DNA from: Turicibacter sp.
GTDB lineage: Bacteria > Bacillota > Bacilli > MOL361 > Turicibacteraceae
NCBI GenBank assembly: GCA_030531025.1
Contig: JAUMTV010000171.1
Coordinates: 1 to 5,466 of the forward strand
Length of the DNA stretch: 5,466 nucleotides
Reading direction: 5' to 3'
In this document: piece by piece, positions 1 to 5,006 of the stretch
Position numbering within the stretch: position 1 is the stretch's first letter
Layout: every line of letters starts with the position of its first letter
Made by a program: the position numbers and the translations under genes
The notes under the pieces: generated by a model
Database searches by the model: none
Told to the model about the DNA's origin: nothing
Seen by the model: only the letters and a program-made list of their open reading frames with translations

Positions 1-27
1 CCGATATAAAATCGGACTCTTTTTTTA
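1..27 (+). terminator. Rho-independent terminator, cut by window edge
   Basis: CCGAT at 1-5 pairs with ATCGG at 11-15 around a five-base loop. ACTC and seven T follow. The ACTC suggests that the left arm continues outside the window with GAGT, which would make a nine-pair stem. It most likely ends a plus-strand gene to the left of the window. The stem core CCGAT/ATCGG is the same as in the terminator at 215-245. Confidence 0.6.
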
Positions 28-214
28 TCCTGCTAAGGATAAATCAAATTCGTCCCGTTCTGAGATCTAAAATCATAGAAAAACCCTCACAATTATAAAA
101 CCTTCTCACACTTAAGACTATCTAAAATAAAGGACTAGTCATCCACTCCCCTCAGCTCCTGTTATTTAATAAACCAATCAAATTATACCTTTTTTTACCA
201 ATAAATCTAGGTGT
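28..214. other. Intergenic stretch, no gene seen
   Basis: No reading frame with a ribosome binding site and a credible protein is present on either strand. The only signals are a minus-strand TATAAT at 182-187 without a good -35 partner, and a purine-rich AGGAGCTGAGGGGAG on the minus strand at about 145-160, which precedes an ATG opening only six codons. This could be the leader of a minus-strand gene lying beyond position 1. No riboswitch or T-box consensus was recognised. Confidence 0.4.
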
Positions 215-245
215 AAAAAAATCCGATACTTAATCGGAATTTTTT
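215..245 (-). terminator. Bidirectional terminator closing the bactofilin-yhbD operon
   Basis: TCCGAT at 222-227 pairs with ATCGGA at 233-238 around a five-base loop. After one A-A mismatch, runs of A (215-220) and T (240-245) extend the stem and give a U-tract in either direction. It starts right behind the yhbD stop codon, so it should end the operon and also block read-through from the left. Confidence 0.8.
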
Positions 246-246
246 C

Positions 247-876
247 TTAAGCTAATAAAGCTAACTTAATTTGTCCCAACTCCTTCATAACCTCAATCTC
301 TAAAATCAATTTATCCCCTTCATCCAAAATGACCATTTCACGGTTCAATGTTCCAATCACAAATGGTAATCCTAAGTGACGCATTAAAATAATAGACGCC
401 TGATCACCAGTTAACTTTGAATAATGTTGATTTAAAAATTGCCAAACCAATTTTCCTTCATCAAATGTAATTTGTCCTGTGACAACATTTTCATCTAAAA
501 TTTTCACCATTAACACTTGTTTTAAATCAGCTAAATTAGCAGGATGACCAATCATACTTTGAAATAATAATAGTCCCTGTTGTGTTACAATATTTTTTTC
601 AACTAAATCAGTTCCTTCAAAGCTTGGTTCTTCCACTTTAGGTGAAAAGATTTCAGATAATTCATCAAGTGAAACTTGATCTTTTAATTCAATAATTTTA
701 GCAATACGTTCTAAAATTTGTTCACGAGGAAAAAATGTTTCTTGTCCAGTTGACACTGACTTTTTAATAAACCACTCTTCTGGAATTAAATTTTTTCGCT
801 TCCAACGATATAACTGTCCATACGAAATATTGGTTAATTGTAATAATTCTTTTTTTGAAATTAATTCAACTTCCAC
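247..876 (-). CDS. yhbD: YhbD-like protein (DUF4004) with MerR-type DNA-binding N-terminus
   Basis: This 209-residue protein resembles the YhbD/DUF4004 family. Residues about 5-53 form the recognisable part: a MerR-like winged helix with the motif ISYGQLYRWKRKNLIPEEWF, then GQETFFPREQ. Residues about 54-80 are a charged helix (RIAKIIELKDQVSLDELSEIF). The acidic remainder carries no recognised effector domain. No membrane segment or signal peptide is visible. The family's molecular role is not established as far as I know; a regulator or a DNA-linked partner of the bactofilins is inference from the fold and the operon. It is the last gene, about 10 bases behind the preceding bactofilin stop. 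I chose the GTG at 876 because AGGTGAT at 887-881 lies at normal spacing from it. The ATG at 882 and the GTG at 885 overlap that binding site; they would add two or three residues. Confidence 0.8.
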   Translation of the reverse strand: MEVELISKKELLQLTNISYGQLYRWKRKNLIPEEWFIKKSVSTGQETFFPREQILERIAKIIELKDQVSLDELSEIFSPKVEEPSFEGTDLVEKNIVTQQGLLLFQSMIGHPANLADLKQVLMVKILDENVVTGQITFDEGKLVWQFLNQHYSKLTGDQASIILMRHLGLPFVIGTLNREMVILDEGDKLILEIEVMKELGQIKLALLA

Positions 877-880
877 TTTC

Positions 881-887
881 ATCACCT
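881..887 (-). promoter_or_regulatory. Ribosome binding site overlapping the upstream stop, sets the yhbD start
   Basis: AGGTGAT matches seven bases of the canonical AGGAGGTGAT and overlaps the TAG stop (888-886) of the bactofilin gene in front, which suggests translational coupling. The AGG is eight bases from the GTG at 876 but only two from the ATG at 882, so the later start is the better fit. Confidence 0.5.
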
Positions 888-1746
888 AACTTCTAACTTG
901 CTGTAAAATCTCTGCTGATTCATCGATTTCTAGCGACATTGAATATTCTACCATACCAATCTTCGACAACGCACCTATCTTAATAGTCTCTCCACGAACA
1001 ACTTTTGCTTTTGTTGAATTCAGTTCAAGGTCATCTCCTTCTATTTCTTCAGCAATTAACACTTTATTTAAAACTTCTACCATCTGTTCTTCATTAATGA
1101 GGGATTTTTCACTATTTTTACTCATCATAAATAGCGATTTTCTTTTTTTACGTTTAGCACGTGTGACAACTAATTTAGAAGCACCGATACTGTGACATTT
1201 ACATTGATCATTTAATTCAATTAAAACATCTTCGCCATTAATGAGGTTAGCATTATGAATCGCACCTTTTATGATAATTTTCTCACCTTCAATTTCGCCT
1301 TTTGTTTCAAGCACTCCTGCTGATAGAAAGTTCTCAACCTTAAATTTTCCTTCTCCCTGCATGACTCCATAACTTTTCACTTCACGAGCAATTAAAAATC
1401 CATTGACTTCTAAAGCGCCTGAATTTTTAATGTGATCAACTGTTACATTTTCATTAAATTCACCAGAGCCTCGAATAGTGAGTTCCTCAAATGTCACTGA
1501 CTTTTCAAATGCTGCCGCTCCATATAATCTTAAACGACTACAAGTCACTGGCTCATTAAAGTCTGCTGATCCATAAATTTGAATTTCATCTGACTCTACC
1601 TTTCCATTAAAGGTTGCTGATCCAAAAACTTTAATGGACTCTGCTATGATATCTGTTTGAAAGATTCCTTCTCCATATACACGGACTTTTCCAAACTCAC
1701 CACCACCAACCGAGCCATCACCAAAAATCGTTAATCTCTTCGCCAT
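886..1746 (-). CDS. Bactofilin-type polymer-forming protein, third of three
   Basis: This 286-residue protein belongs to the polymer-forming cytoskeletal (bactofilin, DUF583) family. Residues about 8-180 are beta-helix repeats of 17-20 residues, seen as recurring IxVFGSATFNGKV, IQIYGSADFNEPV and LRLYGAAAFEKSV units with a glycine at each turn. A C-terminal module follows, shared with the other two bactofilins of the operon: CxCHSIGASKLVVTR at 182-196, a basic stretch at about 197-203 (KRKKRK), an acidic linker, then an IKIG...IGMVEY...LEI strand pair at 255-274. There is no signal peptide or membrane span, so a cytoplasmic scaffold is expected, perhaps membrane-attached through the basic patch (inference). 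The ATG has AAGGA seven bases upstream, overlapping the end of the preceding gene; the gap is 15 bases. Bacillus subtilis homologues BacE and BacF affect flagellar assembly; the role here is unknown. Confidence 0.85.
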   Translation of the reverse strand: MAKRLTIFGDGSVGGGEFGKVRVYGEGIFQTDIIAESIKVFGSATFNGKVESDEIQIYGSADFNEPVTCSRLRLYGAAAFEKSVTFEELTIRGSGEFNENVTVDHIKNSGALEVNGFLIAREVKSYGVMQGEGKFKVENFLSAGVLETKGEIEGEKIIIKGAIHNANLINGEDVLIELNDQCKCHSIGASKLVVTRAKRKKRKSLFMMSKNSEKSLINEEQMVEVLNKVLIAEEIEGDDLELNSTKAKVVRGETIKIGALSKIGMVEYSMSLEIDESAEILQQVRS

Positions 1747-1761
1747 TTTAATTCCTTCTTC

Positions 1762-2433
1762 CTAAACTTGTTTAACAGTTTTTACGACTGCATTTGGATG
1801 AATTTCAAGACATTCTTTGTACGCTACTTCATTGATTTGACAATTAGGTCCTATTTTAATGTGATCACCGTAAATCGCATTAACATGACAATATTCAATC
1901 TCAATTGTTTCTCCTTCAATCAACTGCCCTTTCATCTTATACTTTCTCCTTCTTTTAAATATCCCGCTTCCTTTACTCATTTGATAATAGTCGCTATCTA
2001 AATAACGTGAAATCTTAACTTCTGTTGCAGAAATCACATCGAATGAAGAAGCTGCACAAAATGATAAATTTATTTTTGTTGCTTCAACTACTTCCTTAAA
2101 TTTAACTTTCCCAACAATTTGAGCTGTTTCAACTTTTACGACTCCCCCAGTACTTAAATAACCTTCAGCATGTAATGCTTGACCTATAACTGCTTCTTTT
2201 ACGCGACAAGCACCTTCAGTATTTATACTCGGTGCCTTTAGTGAGCTCATGCCTCCTACTCCTTCGAGATTAAAACTATTTTGACATTCAATCGCTGTTG
2301 CTTTTAAAATACCTTCACTAAAAAAATCAAGACACTGAACATTCCCATAAAGTCGCTGTACCCCTTCTAATCGAACTTCATTAAACACACCACCTTCACT
2401 TTTTCCTAAACCACTCATTTGTAAGTTATACAT
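1762..2433 (-). CDS. Bactofilin-type polymer-forming protein, second of three
   Basis: This 223-residue bactofilin-like protein has a more divergent N-terminal beta-helix region (about 8-125) in which the repeat glycines are less regular. The C-terminal module is well kept: ISATEVKISR at 134-143, a basic insert with FKRRRK at 159-164, GQLIEGETIEIE at 169-180, then IKIGPNCQINEV at 192-203 and a LEIHPNAVV strand. It has seven cysteines (34, 50, 76, 126, 182, 198, 208), many for a cytoplasmic structural protein. Cys198 in the IGPNC motif is also present in the first bactofilin. The ATG at 2433 is preceded by a full AGGAGG seven bases upstream that overlaps the stop codon of the preceding gene, so the genes are tightly spaced. 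It probably co-polymerises with its neighbours; that is inference. Confidence 0.8.
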   Translation of the reverse strand: MYNLQMSGLGKSEGGVFNEVRLEGVQRLYGNVQCLDFFSEGILKATAIECQNSFNLEGVGGMSSLKAPSINTEGACRVKEAVIGQALHAEGYLSTGGVVKVETAQIVGKVKFKEVVEATKINLSFCAASSFDVISATEVKISRYLDSDYYQMSKGSGIFKRRRKYKMKGQLIEGETIEIEYCHVNAIYGDHIKIGPNCQINEVAYKECLEIHPNAVVKTVKQV

Positions 2434-2440
2434 TTGTATT

Positions 2441-2446
2441 CCTCCT
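2441..2446 (-). promoter_or_regulatory. Strong AGGAGG ribosome binding site inside the upstream stop
   Basis: AGGAGG on the minus strand shares its first two bases with the TAG stop (2447-2445) of the first bactofilin gene and is seven bases from the ATG at 2433. Because translation of the first gene now halts at 3024, ribosomes no longer run up to this site. The strength of the site should let the second gene initiate independently. Confidence 0.6.
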
Positions 2447-2714
2447 ATCTCATAGACGATTGTTTCACTAATGATTCTTTATCCACACTCAACGTTCCAG
2501 TATAATCAACTTCATCAATGATACAATTTGGACCGATCACAACATCATGTCCACTAATTTTTTTAATATTTGCTGATTCAACATAAACCGAATCCGCTTC
2601 AATCAAGTTTCCACTCACTTTATAACTTGATCCAAACATTTCTGATAACCCATTAATCATTGAAGAGAACACACTATTTATCGGATAGCGATGATAGTAA
2701 CGGATGATTTTCAC
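2445..2714 (-). CDS. C-terminal fragment of the interrupted bactofilin, possible re-initiation
   Basis: Behind the internal stop the frame could restart at a GTG (2714), which has GGAG eight bases upstream. It would give 89 residues with VKIIRYYHRYPI, an insert predicted to be loop-like, SGNLIEADSVYVE and VIGPNCIIDEV. In the intact gene this GTG is simply the valine of IGASEVKI. The binding site is probably fortuitous. I list the fragment so that the C-terminal part is not lost; it is best read as part of the pseudogene. Confidence 0.25.
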   Translation of the reverse strand: MKIIRYYHRYPINSVFSSMINGLSEMFGSSYKVSGNLIEADSVYVESANIKKISGHDVVIGPNCIIDEVDYTGTLSVDKESLVKQSSMR

Positions 2715-3023
2715 TTCACTTGCTCCAATTTCATTGAAGGTTGATTTAGAATTGCCTTCTAATTCAACTTTCTCTGAGTTAATGAATCCTTCGCAATTTA
2801 AACGCCCTGTTACTTTTAATTGCTCCGCTTCAATCGAGTCACCAACTGTTAAATGACCACTAACTGTTAGTTCATGAGCTGAAAGCGACTTATTAATCGT
2901 TGCTATTCCAGAAATTTTTCCTTGTTTAACAGTTAAAGTCTCACTACGATATACGCCTGAAATGTGTCCATCGGTTACTTCAACGCTTCCTTCCGTTGAT
3001 AACTTTCCTGAAGCTTTTAAATT

Positions 3024-3347
3024 TTACGTTGCAATATGTTGTGAATTTTTTAATTGCCCACTGACTTTCAATTCCTCTTGACAATGAATACTTCCGTTTG
3101 ATTTAAATGATCCACTAACTTTTAACACTTGAGCAACAAGTGTTTCTTCTAAATCTACTTTCCCACTAACTTTCATCTCAGAAGTTTTTACATTTCCATT
3201 TAATCTTCCAGATCCACTGACTTTCAGCTGCTCACATGTTAAATCACCATTAATTACTCCTTGACCGGAGATATGAACATCTGAGAATGTCCCTCCTGGC
3301 ATCTCAGCTTTTGTACTTATATGTAAATCTTGTTTTACTTCTGACAT
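3024..3347 (-). CDS. Truncated bactofilin, 107-residue N-terminal product
   Basis: This is what ribosomes should make from the interrupted gene. It holds a short N-terminal tail and about five bactofilin repeats, each ending in a VSG or ISG turn (HISGQG, LKVSGSG, MKVSGKV, LKVSGSF, LKVSGQL). It lacks the C-terminal module with the IGPNC motif found in its two siblings. The length is close to that of small stand-alone bactofilins, so a partly working filament subunit is conceivable. It is the first gene behind the promoter at 3391-3419, with a leader of about 37 bases. Confidence 0.6.
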   Translation of the reverse strand: MSEVKQDLHISTKAEMPGGTFSDVHISGQGVINGDLTCEQLKVSGSGRLNGNVKTSEMKVSGKVDLEETLVAQVLKVSGSFKSNGSIHCQEELKVSGQLKNSQHIAT

Positions 3348-3390
3348 CAATGATCACCCTTTGATTTGAACTTTGTTTCACTATACTATC

Positions 3391-3419
3391 AATATAGCAT
3401 AACATTGTTACGTTGTGAA
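3391..3419 (-). promoter_or_regulatory. Sigma-A-type promoter of the bactofilin operon
   Basis: The -35 is TTCACA (3419-3414, five of six consensus bases), the spacer is 17 bp and the -10 is TATATT (3396-3391). Transcription would begin near 3384, about 37 bases before the ATG at 3347. The -35 and the spacer coincide with the operator-like sequences at 3400-3440, so the promoter is probably repressible. Confidence 0.65.
3401..3414. repeat. 14-bp direct repeat, promoter-proximal copy
   Basis: AACATTGTTACGTT recurs exactly at 3431-3444, 30 bp away. With the base before it, this copy forms a perfect palindrome TAACA-T-TGTTA (3400-3410). It lies within the promoter spacer, the usual place for a repressor or MerR-type activator. 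Confidence 0.6.
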
Positions 3420-3430
3420 CAGTTTAACAA
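3413..3430. promoter_or_regulatory. Rex-like operator over the -35 box
   Basis: TTGTGAA-CAGT-TTAACAA matches the published Rex operator pattern TTGTGAA-N4-TTCACAA at 13 of 14 arm positions; the right arm is the TTAACAA variant described for clostridial Rex. The left arm contains the whole -35 element of the bactofilin promoter. Rex represses fermentation and redox genes at low NADH and is released by NADH. No rex gene is in the window. The match is seen; Rex control is inference. Confidence 0.45.
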
Positions 3431-3444
3431 AACATTGTTACGTT
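3431..3444. repeat. 14-bp direct repeat, upstream copy
   Basis: This is the second exact AACATTGTTACGTT, upstream of the -35. Its palindrome is one base poorer (AACA-T-TGTT). The two centres are 30 bp apart, close to three helical turns, so proteins on both copies would sit on nearly the same face of the DNA. Confidence 0.6.
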
Positions 3445-3483
3445 ATTTTTATTATCTGACGAAACAAACCTCATAAGGATAAT

Positions 3484-3507
3484 AAAAAAGACTATCTTTC
3501 GATAGCC
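3484..3507 (-). terminator. Terminator of the ohrR-gpx operon
   Basis: On the minus strand GGCTATC (3507-3501), a GAAA tetraloop and GATAGTC (3496-3490) make a seven-pair stem with one G-U pair, followed by six T. It directly abuts the gpx stop codon and separates this unit from the bactofilin promoter. Confidence 0.85.
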
Positions 3508-3984
3508 TTACTTTAATAATTTTTTAATATCTACTGCAATTTTTGATGGTTTGACTGTTGGAGCATAACGCTTAATCACATTTCCATCACGATCAATTAA
3601 AAACTTTGTAAAATTCCATTTAATTTCTGAGCCAAATAACCCTTTTGCCTCTTGTTTTAGAAATTGATACAATGGGTGAGCATTAGTTCCATTCACTTCT
3701 ATTTTTTCAAACATCGTAAATGTCACTCCATAGTTTAATTGACAAAACTCATGAATCTCTTCATTACTTCCTGAATCTTGCTTCGCAAATTGATTGCAAG
3801 GAAAACCTAAAACTTCTAATCCTTCTGCGTGATAATTTTGATACAACTCTTCTAACTCTTTAAACTGTGGTGTTAAGCCACACTTACTTGCTGTATTAAC
3901 AACTAAAACAACATTCCCTTTATATTGCTCCATTTTTACTACTTGACCATTCATCTTTTTAGCTTCTAGTTCATAAAATTTCAT
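3508..3984 (-). CDS. gpx: Thioredoxin-type glutathione peroxidase
   Basis: This 158-residue protein is a full-length cysteine-type glutathione peroxidase homologue, reducing hydrogen peroxide and organic hydroperoxides in the cytoplasm. The catalytic tetrad is visible: Cys35 in [11 protein letters not shown], Gln69 in FPCNQFAKQ, and Trp123-Asn124 in KWNFTKFLI. Cys81 in [11 protein letters not shown] lies at the position of the resolving cysteine of yeast Gpx3-like enzymes. That points to a disulfide cycle reduced by thioredoxin rather than glutathione (family knowledge applied to this sequence). The ATG at 3984 has AAAGGAG at normal distance; the longer frame from a TTG at 4035 has no matching signal and would add non-family residues. 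It follows ohrR by 76 bases and has an OhrR-box-like site and possibly a weak promoter of its own in that gap. Confidence 0.9.
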   Translation of the reverse strand: MKFYELEAKKMNGQVVKMEQYKGNVVLVVNTASKCGLTPQFKELEELYQNYHAEGLEVLGFPCNQFAKQDSGSNEEIHEFCQLNYGVTFTMFEKIEVNGTNAHPLYQFLKQEAKGLFGSEIKWNFTKFLIDRDGNVIKRYAPTVKPSKIAVDIKKLLK

Positions 3985-3993
3985 CTTTGATTT

Positions 3994-4000
3994 CTCCTTT
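3994..4000 (-). promoter_or_regulatory. Ribosome binding site fixing the gpx start
   Basis: AAAGGAG lies nine bases before the ATG at 3984. No comparable site precedes the in-frame TTG at 4035, so the 158-residue form is chosen over a 175-residue one. Confidence 0.75.
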
Positions 4001-4009
4001 AGTTTTTTA

Positions 4010-4027
4010 AAATTTAATTTTATACAA
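4010..4027 (-). promoter_or_regulatory. Second OhrR-box-like site, in front of gpx
   Basis: On the minus strand TTGTATAAAATTAAATTT agrees at 16 of 18 positions, in the same orientation, with the site behind the ohrR promoter (4528-4511). It lies between the ohrR stop and the gpx start. TATAAA within it could be a -10 with a weak TTAATT -35 at 17 bp, so a separate OhrR-controlled gpx promoter is possible. Confidence 0.4.
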
Positions 4028-4041
4028 TTAATCAATGAAAT

Positions 4042-4071
4042 AATTAAGTTAAACGATTGTTTAACTTAATT
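4042..4071. other. Perfect 13-bp inverted repeat over the ohrR stop codon
   Basis: AATTAAGTTAAAC (4042-4054) pairs perfectly with GTTTAACTTAATT (4059-4071) around a four-base loop. The ohrR stop codon lies in the right arm. There is no proper U-tract on the minus strand (TATTTC follows), so it may be a weak or partial terminator, a stabilising hairpin or a protein-binding palindrome. Confidence 0.55.
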
Positions 4072-4492
4072 TATGTAATAAATCATCTAACATTTTTTTT
4101 AATGAGATTAACTCCTCAAGATCTCCACCAACTTGGCAAAATACTCGCTTAGGAACCTCAACCATTTGCTCTTTCAGCTGACGTCCCGCTACCGTTAATT
4201 CTACAATAACAACACGATCATCATTTGGATCACGATATCTTTGAATGTATTGCATACCTTCTAATTTTTTCAACAACGGTGTAAGTGTTCCTGAATCAAG
4301 ATGTAAATGTTGACCAATCTCTTTAACCGTTAAACGTTCGTTCTCCCATAAAACGAGCATCGTCACATATTGAGTATACGTTAGACCATATTCATCTAAA
4401 ATAGGCTTATATAATCTAATGACTTCACGAGAAGCTGCATACAATGAAAAACATAATTGATTGTCTAACTTTAAGTGTTCGTAGTGATTCAC
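4061..4492 (-). CDS. ohrR: OhrR, MarR-family organic-hydroperoxide repressor
   Basis: This 143-residue protein is a full-length OhrR, a dimeric winged-helix repressor that leaves DNA when a cysteine is oxidised by organic peroxide. The sensor motif [15 protein letters not shown] carries Cys14. Tyr18, Tyr28 and Tyr39 match the tyrosines around the reactive thiol in Bacillus subtilis OhrR. The winged helix spans about 42-101, with recognition-helix motif [14 protein letters not shown] and wing [13 protein letters not shown]. Cys119 (FCQVGGD) lies 105 residues after Cys14, the spacing of the Cys22/Cys127 pair in Xanthomonas OhrR, suggesting a two-cysteine mechanism. The GTG at 4492 is the start, with GGGAG seven bases upstream. 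Here it precedes a peroxidase gene; no ohr gene is in the window. The box at 4511-4528 indicates autorepression. Confidence 0.92.
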   Translation of the reverse strand: MNHYEHLKLDNQLCFSLYAASREVIRLYKPILDEYGLTYTQYVTMLVLWENERLTVKEIGQHLHLDSGTLTPLLKKLEGMQYIQRYRDPNDDRVVIVELTVAGRQLKEQMVEVPKRVFCQVGGDLEELISLKKMLDDLLHKLS

Positions 4493-4510
4493 AAAACTTC
4501 TCCCTTCATC

Positions 4511-4528
4511 AAATTAAATTGTATACAA
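4511..4528 (-). promoter_or_regulatory. OhrR-box-like operator behind the ohrR promoter
   Basis: On the minus strand TTGTATACAATTTAATTT contains the palindrome TTGTATACAA. It resembles the Bacillus subtilis ohrA operator, which has TACAATTAAATTGTA units. It sits about 15 to 32 bases downstream of the -10, where bound OhrR would block transcription. A near-copy precedes gpx at 4010-4027. Confidence 0.6.
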
Positions 4529-4542
4529 CCGAATATACTTAG

Positions 4543-4571
4543 ATTATAGTCCCTATCAGTAAATCTGTCAA
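4543..4571 (-). promoter_or_regulatory. Consensus sigma-A promoter of ohrR-gpx
   Basis: TTGACA (4571-4566), a 17-bp spacer and TATAAT (4548-4543) are a perfect consensus. The predicted start near 4537 gives a leader of about 45 bases containing the OhrR-like box. Such a strong promoter fits a unit normally held down by its repressor. Confidence 0.88.
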
Positions 4572-4606
4572 ATAAATTTTACAAAACTACTCGTTCTTTT
4601 TTATTA

Positions 4607-4745
4607 GGCTCTGCTTTAGAAGTGTGTTGATATTTCATATAGAATTTTCATAACTAACTTCTAAAAATCAAGAAAGCCTACGTTCAATCACAAGCAAGTT
4701 ATTCTGTCATGTCAAATGCATCAATACGATTGAGAACTTCTCACT
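4607..4745 (-). mobile_element. Probable decayed tail of an ISL3-like insertion sequence
   Basis: The minus strand, read with frame changes, gives NNLLVIER (4703-4680), then GFLDF and MKILYEISTHF ending in TAA at 4618-4616. This resembles the NNKIKVIKR...GFRNF...RI C-terminus of ISL3-family transposases. The plus-strand GGCTCTGCTTTAGAAG beginning at 4607 looks like an ISL3-type end (GGCTCT). Stops and frameshifts interrupt it and no second end is in the window. The resemblance is from memory of the family and rests on short motifs. Confidence 0.35.
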
Positions 4746-4799
4746 TTATATAAATCCTTAAAAATATCTATAAAGAAAATAATAAAGCCAATCTTTTTA

Positions 4800-4808
4800 T
4801 GGTAGAAT
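4800..4808 (+). promoter_or_regulatory. Extended -10 promoter of the small membrane gene
   Basis: TGG-TAGAAT forms an extended -10 (TGN plus five of six consensus bases). The -35 position holds only AATAAA, which extended -10 promoters tolerate. It lies 30 bases before the ATG at 4839. Confidence 0.45.
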
Positions 4809-4838
4809 AAGGTAAACAATTAATAAGGAGGCTTTTCT

Positions 4839-4994
4839 ATGGATAAGTCAACTATTGTTCAAGTAGTTGTATGCTTAGGTGGGATAGGAAGTGTTGTTGC
4901 AGGAATATTATATTTTATCTCATTTGATTCTTATATGAAAGACATCGATAGACGTGTTAAAGAATCAGAGAGAAAATCATTGAAAAAACACTAA
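4839..4994 (+). CDS. Small single-span membrane protein, 51 residues
   Basis: The ATG has an excellent AAGGAGG at 4825-4831 with a seven-base spacer. The frame gives 51 residues and ends in TAA just before a terminator, so it looks like a genuine one-gene unit. Residues about 5-29 (TIVQVVVCLGGIGSVVAGIL, then YFISF) form one hydrophobic span with several glycines. The C-terminal 22 residues are strongly charged and basic (KDIDRRVKESERKSLKK), so the tail is expected in the cytoplasm by the positive-inside rule. I do not recognise the family. It is the only plus-strand gene in the window and converges on the gene at 5106-5379. Small holin-like, toxin-like or regulatory membrane peptides share this shape, but nothing here decides between them. 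Confidence 0.7.
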   Translation: MDKSTIVQVVVCLGGIGSVVAGILYFISFDSYMKDIDRRVKESERKSLKKH

Positions 4995-5006
4995 AAACTT
5001 AAAAAT

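Larger units (their letters stand above)
2445..3347 (-). pseudogene. Bactofilin gene interrupted by a single in-frame TAA
   Basis: One reading frame runs 300 codons from the ATG at 3347 to the TAG at 2447-2445, broken only by TAA at 3026-3024 (codon 108). Before the stop, LKVSG-type turns recur at residues 41, 58, 75 and 93. After it LKASG begins at 110, so the 17-residue spacing is kept across the stop. The following 102 codons hold further repeats (KISG, LTVSG, LKVTG). The shared C-terminal module then follows: IGASEVKI, a long insert, SGNLIEADSVYVE and VIGPNCIIDEV. The intact length fits the 286-residue sibling. CAA, AAA or GAA becomes TAA by one change, so a recent nonsense mutation, strain polymorphism or base-call error is likely. 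Programmed read-through is improbable with TAA. The ATG has GGG of a GGTGATC-like site nine bases upstream; TTG at 3350 is an alternative start. Confidence 0.8.

Noticed and set aside
28..214. T-box or known riboswitch leader
   Set aside because: No T-box AGGGTGGNACCGCG-like element or other riboswitch core was recognised on either strand.
1768..2001. Plus-strand open frame of 77 codons
   Set aside because: It lies entirely opposite the second bactofilin gene, has no ribosome binding site and gives a low-complexity Phe/Ile-rich product; it is a shadow of the real gene.
2715..3023. Gene-free spacer between two short bactofilin genes
   Set aside because: The segment is fully open in the same frame and encodes more bactofilin repeats, so it is the middle of one broken gene and not a spacer.
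3024..3026. Programmed stop-codon read-through or recoding in the bactofilin gene
   Set aside because: The stop is TAA, the least read-through-prone stop and not one used for selenocysteine or pyrrolysine. No stimulatory hairpin was seen just behind it. A point mutation or base error is simpler.
3400..3444. Start of a CRISPR array
   Set aside because: There are only two 14-bp copies with 16 bp between them, inside a promoter and with palindromic cores; operators fit much better.
3985..4035. Longer gpx starting at TTG 4035
   Set aside because: No ribosome binding site fits that start. The added 17 residues are Lys-rich and outside the family's N-terminus, while the ATG at 3984 has AAAGGAG at good distance.
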